Assembly (NCBI GenBank): GCA_036379955.1
Contig: DASVFR010000016.1
Location: 11,821 to 75,820 of the forward strand
DNA: 64,000 bases
Origin: VRUE01 sp036379955
GTDB taxonomy: Bacteria > Actinomycetota > Thermoleophilia > Solirubrobacterales > 70-9
Direction: 5' to 3'
In this document: positions 57,699-64,000 of the stretch, in pieces
How the letters are laid out: the number at the start of each line of letters is the position of its first letter
Position numbering within the stretch: the first letter of the stretch is position 1
The notes under the pieces: model-generated
Databases searched by the model: none
What the model saw: only the letters and a program-made list of their open reading frames with translations
What the model was told of the DNA's origin: nothing
Position numbers and translations under genes: made by a program

Positions 57699-59089
57699 TG
57701 TCCAGATTCCGCAAAGATCCCGATCCCCGCTTCTGGCGCCTCAATCGCTCGCTCGCCTTCGACTGGCAGCTGGCGCCGTACGACATCGATCAGTCGCAGG
57801 CCCACGCTCGGGCCCTGCGGCGTATCGGCATCCTCGACGAGGGCGAGGTCGAGCGGATCGTCGCCGGTCTCGATCGCGTCCGCGAGCGGATCGGCGAGCA
57901 CGGCTTCGAGTTCGAGGCCGCCGACGAGGACGTCCACATGGCGGTCGAGCGGCTGCTCGGCGAGGAGATCGGGCCGCTTGCCGGCAAGCTCCACACCGGC
58001 CGCTCGCGCAACGACCAGGTCGCCACCGACGTGGCGATGGTCGTCCAGGCGCACTCGCTGCGCGCGATCGAGCTGGCCAGCGCCACGATGGAGCGACTGC
58101 TGGAGCAGGGCAAGCGCCACCGCGACTGGCCGATGCCCGGTTACACGCACCTGCAGCGGGCCCAGCCCGTCTACCTCGGGCACCACCTGCTCGCCTACTT
58201 CTGGATGCTGGCCCGCGACGTGCTGCGCTTCCAGTTCGCTCTCGACAGCGCCAGCGTCATGCCGCTGGGCTCGGGCGCGCTGGCCGGCGTCAACTGGGAG
58301 ATCGACCGCCGCGCGGTCGCCGACGATCTCGGCTTCGAGCACGTCACCCCCAACTCGATCGACGGTGCCTCCAACCGTGACTTCGTCCTCGACTACCTGG
58401 CCGCCGCCTCGACCTGCGCCATGCACCTCTCGCGACTCGGCTCGGAGATCGTGATCTGGTCGAGCAGCGAGTTCGGCTTCTGCGAGCTCGACGAGTCCTT
58501 CTCCTCGGGCTCCTCGATCATGCCGCAGAAGGTGAACCCCGACTCGGCCGAGCTGCTGCGGGCGAAGAGCCCGCGGGTGGCGGCGAGCTACGCGACCCTG
58601 CTGGGAACGATGCACGCGCTGCCGCTCACCTACGGCAAGGACATGCAGGAGGACAAGGAGCCGCTCTTCGACGCGATCGACACGCTCGAGGCCTGCCTCG
58701 ACGCGACCGAGGGCATGCTGGCCGGGATCGAGTTCGACCGCGAGCGGCTCGAGGCCGCATCCGGCGACGAGATGCTGGCGGCAACCGAGGTCGCCGACCT
58801 GCTGGTGCGCAAGGGCGTCCCGTTCCGCGAGGCGCACGGCATCGTCGGCGGCCTGGTCCGCACGGCGGTCGAGCAGGGCAAATCGCTGTCGGAGCTGACC
58901 GAGGCGGAGCTGCGCGCCGCATCCGAGCACCTCGACGCGAGCTACTACGAGGTGCTGCGGCGTAGCAGCTGGCTGGAGTCGAAGCGGATCGAGGGCGGTA
59001 CCTCCTCCGAAGCGCTGGCCCGGCAGATCGAGGCGGCCGAGGCGACGCTTGCCGCGGTCAAGGCACGCGTCGGCGAAGAGCGTGGCTGA
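57698..59089 (+). CDS. argH: argininosuccinate lyase
   Basis: The last enzyme of arginine synthesis, releasing fumarate. 463 residues from ATG 57698, sharing a base with the upstream stop. EDVHMAVERLLGEEIG, LHTGRSRNDQVATDVAM, MPGYTHLQRAQPVYLGHHLL, LGSGALAGVNW and the fumarase-superfamily signature GSSIMPQKVNPDSAEL, with the catalytic Ser, are present. argG, its metabolic partner, is at the left edge of the window. The stop overlaps the glycosylase start by eight bases. Confidence 0.96.
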   Translation: MSRFRKDPDPRFWRLNRSLAFDWQLAPYDIDQSQAHARALRRIGILDEGEVERIVAGLDRVRERIGEHGFEFEAADEDVHMAVERLLGEEIGPLAGKLHTGRSRNDQVATDVAMVVQAHSLRAIELASATMERLLEQGKRHRDWPMPGYTHLQRAQPVYLGHHLLAYFWMLARDVLRFQFALDSASVMPLGSGALAGVNWEIDRRAVADDLGFEHVTPNSIDGASNRDFVLDYLAAASTCAMHLSRLGSEIVIWSSSEFGFCELDESFSSGSSIMPQKVNPDSAELLRAKSPRVAASYATLLGTMHALPLTYGKDMQEDKEPLFDAIDTLEACLDATEGMLAGIEFDRERLEAASGDEMLAATEVADLLVRKGVPFREAHGIVGGLVRTAVEQGKSLSELTEAELRAASEHLDASYYEVLRRSSWLESKRIEGGTSSEALARQIEAAEATLAAVKARVGEERG

Positions 59090-59687
59090 GCGGCTCTCTC
59101 GCGCGTTCTTCGACCGCTCCGTCCATGAGGTCGCCCACGACCTGATCGGCTGCCGCCTCTTCTACGAGGGTCGCGGCGGGACGATCGTCGAGACCGAGAG
59201 CTATGAGCGCGATGACCCGGCATGCCATGCCTACGTTGGGCTGACCGAGCGCACGAAGGTCCTCTTCGGCCCGCCAGGCCGCGCCTACGTCTACCTCTCC
59301 TACGGCATCCACAGCCTGCTCAATGCCGTCGCCGAACCCGAGGGCGAGGCGGCCGCGGTCCTGATCCGGGCTCTGGAGCCGACGGCCGACCTGGAGGGGA
59401 TGCGCGAGCGCCGTGGCGAGCGGCCCGATCGCGACCTCTGCTCGGGGCCGGGCAAGCTGACCGAGGCGCTCGGCATCGGCCTCGAGGAGAACGGGGCCGA
59501 CCTCGGCCGCGATCCGTTCCTGCTGCTGTCACCCGACGAAGACTGGGCTGGAGAGGTGGTCACCGGCCCCCGGATCGGCATCACCAAAGCCGTCGATCGC
59601 CCCTGGCGCTTCTGCGCCGGGGGAAACGGGCACGTATCGAAGCCGCCCCCGGACGCGGGAGCGCGGGCGCGAGATCGCCGGGGGTGA
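59082..59687 (+). CDS. DNA-3-methyladenine glycosylase (AAG/MPG family)
   Basis: Removes alkylated purines in base-excision repair. 201 residues from GTG 59082. AFFDRSVHEVAHDLIGCRLF, the catalytic region GGTIVETESYERDDPACHAY, the wedge FGPPGRAYVYLSYGIHSLLN, GPGKLTEALGI and TGPRIGITKAVDRPWRFC define the family. It overlaps argH by eight bases, so it is co-translated with an unrelated biosynthetic operon. A perfect 10-bp hairpin (59661-59670 with 59693-59702) spans its stop codon. Confidence 0.94.
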   Translation: MAERLSRAFFDRSVHEVAHDLIGCRLFYEGRGGTIVETESYERDDPACHAYVGLTERTKVLFGPPGRAYVYLSYGIHSLLNAVAEPEGEAAAVLIRALEPTADLEGMRERRGERPDRDLCSGPGKLTEALGIGLEENGADLGRDPFLLLSPDEDWAGEVVTGPRIGITKAVDRPWRFCAGGNGHVSKPPPDAGARARDRRG

Positions 59688-59702
59688 TTAGCGCGCCCGC
59701 GC
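59661..59702. terminator. hairpin between the convergent glycosylase and PBP genes
   Basis: GCGCGGGCGC (59661-59670) pairs perfectly with GCGCCCGCGC (59693-59702) across 22 bases that include the glycosylase stop codon. It is placed to end transcripts from both sides. Confidence 0.5.
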
Positions 59703-59726
59703 GGAAGCAGAGGAGGCGGCGTCCGA

Positions 59727-61934
59727 TTACCCTGCGGTGACGCCGCCGCCGGTCGCGGGTCCCGCCGGTTCGCTCGGCGCCGGTTCGGCCGGTTCCGCGG
59801 CTTCGGGGGCTTCTGGCGTTTCCGGTTCGGCCGGTTCTACGCTTTCCGGCGCTTCGCTGGGCGTCGATTCTTCCGGCGCGGTGTAGGTCGATTCGCCCGA
59901 CGAGCCCGCTCCCGGAGACGAGTCGGAGTTGCCCTTGCTCGCCCGCTCTTCCTTCGCTTCGGCCGTGCGTTCCGCCTCGATGTCGCGCCAGGCCGAGATC
60001 ACGCTGGCCCAGATCAGCGCCGGGAAGGTTCCGCCCATCACCGGACCGCCGTTGTAGAGGGTGGTCATCGGCGTCGTCGTGTCGGCGTAGCCGACCCAGA
60101 CGCAGGCGGTGACTTCTTCGATCCCCCCGCAGAACCAGGCGTCGCCGTTGTTCTCGGTCGTTCCGGTCTTGCCCCACTGCCCGGAGACGCCGATGTTGGC
60201 GTGCGTCCCCGTGCCGTTCTGCACGACGGTTTCGAGGATGCTCTTCGCCTCCGTGGCGACGTCTTCGGGGATCACCTGCGTGTGGATCGAATCGTTGTCG
60301 CCGCCCTTGATCGTGTGTCCGTCGCTGTCGGTGACCTGGGTGTAGGCGACGGGGCTGTCGCCGGGACGCGGCGCCAGGCTGCCGCTGACCCGATCGCCGT
60401 CGTTGGCGATCGTCGAGTAGGCGTAGGTCCAGCCCAGCGGCGTGACCCCGATTTCCAGCCCGCCGAGGACCATCGACGGGTTGGTCGAGATCGGATCGTC
60501 GTAGCCCATCTGGTGGATCGTCGCGGCGATCGAGTGGGTGCGGTCCTGGATCGTCTTGCCTTTCAGCGCTTCCAGGCCGAGCTGCGCGTAGATCGAGTTG
60601 TCCGAGTAGGTCGTGGCGCAGACGATGTCGCAGGAGCCGAGGTAGGAGTCCTCGTCGTTGTTGACTTCGAAGACTTCGTTGCCGTGCTTGCCGTAGTGGA
60701 TGAACTGCGGCGCCGATTCGAAGGTCGTGTAGGGGGAGATGCCCTCCTTCAGCGCGGTGATCAGGGTGAAGGGCTTGATCGAGGAGCCCGGCTGCCTGTG
60801 CCCCTGGGTCGCCAGGTTGAAGGGCTTGGTTTCGAAGTTGGGCCCGCCGACCATCGCCTTGACGCCGGCGTTGCGATTGTCGATCACGACGACCGAGGCG
60901 GTCGCCGGCAGGTATCCCATGTAGGAGCGAACCGCTTCTTCGGCCGCGGACTGCAGTCGCAGATCGAGCGTCGACTTCACTTTCAGCCCGCCGAAGAAGG
61001 TCTTGGCCGCGCCATAGCGTTCGACCAGTTGCTGGCGCAGCCAGGCGGTGAAGTAAGGCGCCTTGGAGTCGAGGTGGGGCGGCTCGATGTCGTTGGGGGA
61101 GGGCAGGGCCTGCTTGCGTCCTTCCTCGTACTGTTCGGAGGTTATGTAGCCCTGTTCGTACATCTTTTCCAGCACGGTGTTGCGACGCGAAAGGGCGTTT
61201 TCCGGGAACGCCTTGGGGTCGTAGGCCGAGGGGGAGGCGATGATCCCGGCCAGCGTCGCCGCCTCCCAGGGCTCGAGCACCGAGGCGCAGGGCTCGGTCG
61301 GCGTGCCGCAGCCGGTATGGGCGGCGCCGAAGTAGGTGCGGGCGGCCGCCTCGATCCCGTAGGCCCCCTCGCCGAAGTAGATCGTGTTGAGGTACTCGGT
61401 GAGGATCTTGTCCTTGGTCCAGTGCCGCTCGAGCCGGTAGGCCAGGGCGGCCTCGCGGAACTTCTCGAAGACCGTGCGGCTGCCCTGGGCTTCGAGCGCG
61501 TTCTTGACGAACTGCTCGGTGATCGTCGAAGCGCCCTGTTCGGCGCTCTGGCTGAGCACGTCCTTGATCAGCGCGCGGGCGATGCCCTTGAAGTCGACGC
61601 CGTTGTGTTCGTAGAAGCGCGAGTCCTCGATCGAGACAACGGCATTCTTGACGTTGGGGGAGATCTGGCCGGAGGTAAGGAGGATTTTGTTCTGGTCGCT
61701 GGTCAGCGTCCCGATCGGTTCGCCCGACGCGTCGAAGACCTCGCTGTTCTTCGCCTCCTTGTACTGGGCGAAGTTGTAGATCGCAGGGAGATCCTGGGAG
61801 ACGGCGGCCATCATTCCGAAGACCATCGAGACCAGTCCCAAGACGCCGAGCCCCAGCAGAACGAAGAGGATGCGCAGCTTCTTGAGGCGCGGCTTGCTGC
61901 TTTCGCCCGCCAAGAGAGTGCGGCAGTCTAGCAT
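59727..61934 (-). CDS. class A penicillin-binding protein
   Basis: A bifunctional peptidoglycan synthase anchored in the membrane, 735 residues from ATG 61934. A short cytoplasmic start (KPRLKKLR) precedes one membrane helix (~23-46). The GT51 glycosyltransferase domain has VVSIEDSRFYEHNGVD (~residue 103) and ASTITEQFVKNAL. The transpeptidase has SxxK in QPGSSIKPFTLI (~385), SDN in TYSDNSIYAQ and KTGT in WGKTGTTENNGDAWF (~587). The last ~80 residues are Pro/Glu/Ala/Ser-rich, a disordered wall-facing tail. Only seven bases separate its start codon from that of the divergent tyrS. Confidence 0.95.
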   Translation of the reverse strand: MLDCRTLLAGESSKPRLKKLRILFVLLGLGVLGLVSMVFGMMAAVSQDLPAIYNFAQYKEAKNSEVFDASGEPIGTLTSDQNKILLTSGQISPNVKNAVVSIEDSRFYEHNGVDFKGIARALIKDVLSQSAEQGASTITEQFVKNALEAQGSRTVFEKFREAALAYRLERHWTKDKILTEYLNTIYFGEGAYGIEAAARTYFGAAHTGCGTPTEPCASVLEPWEAATLAGIIASPSAYDPKAFPENALSRRNTVLEKMYEQGYITSEQYEEGRKQALPSPNDIEPPHLDSKAPYFTAWLRQQLVERYGAAKTFFGGLKVKSTLDLRLQSAAEEAVRSYMGYLPATASVVVIDNRNAGVKAMVGGPNFETKPFNLATQGHRQPGSSIKPFTLITALKEGISPYTTFESAPQFIHYGKHGNEVFEVNNDEDSYLGSCDIVCATTYSDNSIYAQLGLEALKGKTIQDRTHSIAATIHQMGYDDPISTNPSMVLGGLEIGVTPLGWTYAYSTIANDGDRVSGSLAPRPGDSPVAYTQVTDSDGHTIKGGDNDSIHTQVIPEDVATEAKSILETVVQNGTGTHANIGVSGQWGKTGTTENNGDAWFCGGIEEVTACVWVGYADTTTPMTTLYNGGPVMGGTFPALIWASVISAWRDIEAERTAEAKEERASKGNSDSSPGAGSSGESTYTAPEESTPSEAPESVEPAEPETPEAPEAAEPAEPAPSEPAGPATGGGVTAG
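61929..61934 (+). promoter_or_regulatory. -10-like hexamer TAGCAT for tyrS, overlapping the PBP start codon
   Basis: TAGCAT ends seven bases before the tyrS GTG at 61942; its last three bases are the complement of the PBP ATG. The tyrS promoter must therefore lie inside the PBP coding region. Confidence 0.45.
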
Positions 61935-61941
61935 TGCGCCC

Positions 61942-63129
61942 GTGGCGGCCCCCGGGAATCCAACCGACCTGACCCGTAACGCGGTCGACGTGCTGCCGGC
62001 GGGAAGGCTCGACGAGCAGCTCGCTTCGGGGCGCCCGCTGCGGGTCAAGCTCGGGATTGACCCAACGACGCCCGACATCCATCTGGGCCACACGGTCGTG
62101 CTCGAGAAGCTGCGTGAGTTCCAAGTCGCCGGTCACCGGGTCGTGCTGATCGTCGGCGACTTCACGGCTCGGGTCGGCGACCCCAGCGGCCGCTCGATAC
62201 AGCGCCCGCTGCCCTCGCCGGAGGATATCGAGGCCAACGCCGCCACCTACCAGGAGCAGGCCTTCAAGGTGCTCGACCGTGAGCGGACCGAGGTCCGCTT
62301 CAACAGCGAGTGGCTGCGGATGGCGCCGGAGGAGCTGCTCGGCCTGCTGGCGCAGACGACGGTGGCCAGGCTGATCGAGCGCGACGACTTCCAGAAGCGA
62401 CTCGCAGCCGGTGCCCCGATCGCGGCCCTCGAGCTGCTCTACCCGCTGCTGCAGGGCTACGACTCGGTCGCGGTCGAGGCTGACGTCGAGATCGGCGGCA
62501 CCGACCAGAAGTTCAACCTGCTCTTCGGCCGCGACATCCAGACGGCGTACGGCCAGCAGCCGCAGTCGATCCTGACGCTGCCGATCCTGGTCGGTACCGA
62601 TGGCGAGCGCAAGATGAGCAAGTCACTCGGCAACTACGTCGGTGTCAGCGAGGCGCCGGAGGAGATGTTCGGCAAGACGATGCGGGTCCCCGACGAGGCG
62701 ATGGCCGACTATTACCGCCTGGTCCTGGGCGTGGAACCGCCCGCCGGCCCGCCGAACGAGGCCAAGCGAGCGCTGGCGCGGGGAATCGTCGAGCGCTTCC
62801 ACGATCGCGCCGCCGCCACCGGTGCCGAGCGGCACTTCGACCGCCTCTTCGTCGAGCGTCGGGCGCCCGACGAGGTCGAGGAGCTTGACCTGGGGCCCTT
62901 CGTTGCCGGCAACGGTGACGTGGTCCACCTGCCGCGGCTGATGGCAGAGGCCTTCGACATCAGCTCCAGCGAGGCTCGCCGGCTGATCGGCCAGGGGGGC
63001 GCAAAGCTCGACGGGGAGCCGATTCCGTCCGATATGCTCGACTTCGACCCGGCCGACCTCGACGGACGGGTGCTACAGGCGGGCAAGCGCCGCTTCCGTC
63101 GCCTGCGCGCCGTGCCTGGCAGCCACTAG
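61942..63129 (+). CDS. tyrS: tyrosyl-tRNA synthetase
   Basis: A class I synthetase charging tRNA-Tyr, 395 residues from GTG 61942 (MAAPGNPTDLTRNAVDV). The HIGH motif is DIHLGHTVVL. The substrate region is FTARVGDPSGRS, DSVAVEADVEIGGTDQKFNL is the Tyr pocket, and KMSKS is GERKMSKSLGNYVG. The C-terminal S4-like RNA-binding domain (~330-395) has ISSSEARRLIGQGGAKLDGE. It resembles the TyrZ-type branch in the pocket sequence. No T-box or other leader is possible given the 7-base gap to the divergent gene. Confidence 0.95.
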   Translation: MAAPGNPTDLTRNAVDVLPAGRLDEQLASGRPLRVKLGIDPTTPDIHLGHTVVLEKLREFQVAGHRVVLIVGDFTARVGDPSGRSIQRPLPSPEDIEANAATYQEQAFKVLDRERTEVRFNSEWLRMAPEELLGLLAQTTVARLIERDDFQKRLAAGAPIAALELLYPLLQGYDSVAVEADVEIGGTDQKFNLLFGRDIQTAYGQQPQSILTLPILVGTDGERKMSKSLGNYVGVSEAPEEMFGKTMRVPDEAMADYYRLVLGVEPPAGPPNEAKRALARGIVERFHDRAAATGAERHFDRLFVERRAPDEVEELDLGPFVAGNGDVVHLPRLMAEAFDISSSEARRLIGQGGAKLDGEPIPSDMLDFDPADLDGRVLQAGKRRFRRLRAVPGSH

Positions 63130-63406
63130 GCAAAGCTTCGCCGGAGCGCTATACTCCTTCGTCCCTCTGGGCGAGGCCCGGTGCCTGGCCCATGCGTAGA
63201 GAGCGGCGAGTCCCGCCGCGAAGGCGCAGCGGTCTTTGAAAACTGAGCAGCGTGCACTCCGCAGGCCGAAATGGTCTGTGGATTGTTTGAGCCCGAACCG
63301 CTTGGCCGGTCAGCGTGCCGAGCGGTCTTGATTTACCCGTCATGCCGATCGCCATGTTTGTGTACCCGGCGATCGCCAGGCATGACGACTCTCTGTAAGC
63401 AGTTCT
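63130..63406 (+). promoter_or_regulatory. rRNA operon promoter and leader
   Basis: TATACT (63150-63155) is a near-consensus -10 box, the best in the window; the -35 is unclear. A boxA-like antitermination element, GGTCTTTGAAAACTG, lies at 63231-63245. A hairpin at 63339-63386 pairs GTCATGCC and GATCGCC with GGCGATC and GGCATGAC, with four bases (GCCA) bulged on the 3' side; it probably belongs to rRNA leader folding or processing. Confidence 0.65.

Positions 63407-64000
<594 letters not shown>

Overview
The window looks like chromosomal DNA of a high-GC, Gram-positive-type bacterium. GTG and TTG starts are common, genes are packed end to end with many 4-base ATGA/GTGA overlaps, and the right edge holds the first ~590 bases of a 16S rRNA gene. 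The gene set points to a deep-branching actinobacterium, most likely class Thermoleophilia (Solirubrobacterales). It includes menaquinone synthesis by the isochorismate route, GatCAB, an F420-type nitroreductase-family protein, a mycobacterial-type SerC and a transglycosylase/Rpf-like wall protein. This placement is from recognition, not from a search. I see no transposase, integrase, prophage, CRISPR array or tRNA gene; almost everything is core metabolism and information processing.

Layout. 1-5.7 kb: end of argG, a tiny membrane protein, a coiled-coil wall lytic protein and dnaE. 5.7-10 kb: a Cys-rich orphan, an acyl-CoA dehydrogenase, nfo and gltX. 10-15 kb: an HDOD-LuxR protein, a degenerate response regulator, a cysteine-free Rrf2 regulator, a cupin and the coupled cysK-cysE pair. 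15-22 kb: pcrA, folD, a membrane protein and gatCAB. 22-29 kb: a type II NADH dehydrogenase behind a perfect palindrome, a zinc-ribbon membrane protein, a three-gene glycosyltransferase operon and a divergent UDP-sulfoquinovose synthase. 29-41 kb: ilvBN, menF, then menB-menA-menC-menD-acyltransferase on the minus strand, menE and ilvC on the plus strand. 41-47.6 kb: an F420-family protein, a cupin, serC-serA, a quinone oxidoreductase, an RTX-type secreted protein and an MFS exporter. 47.6-59.7 kb: leuA with a leader, an XRE-cupin regulator, leuCD, a methyltransferase, leuB, ilvE, cimA with a possible leader ORF, a DegT aminotransferase, argH and a 3-methyladenine glycosylase. 59.7-64 kb: a class A penicillin-binding protein, divergent tyrS and the rRNA operon start.

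Branched-chain amino-acid synthesis is the main theme (ilvBN, ilvC, leuABCD, ilvE, cimA). CimA suggests 2-oxobutyrate can be made from pyruvate, sharing LeuCD and LeuB with leucine synthesis. The most striking non-coding finding is the leuA leader. It has a 19-residue ORF with five consecutive Leu codons; four of those codons are perfectly complementary over 12 bases to the leuA Shine-Dalgarno region, and an 8-base helix crosses this pairing to form a pseudoknot. cimA may have a related arrangement. Other notable structure: a 47-bp element found three times with identical geometry, a ~90-nt structured repeat found twice in opposite orientation, a perfect 21-bp palindrome inside the 3' end of gatA, and a recurrent -10-like hexamer 6-10 bases before start codons that suggests many leaderless mRNAs.
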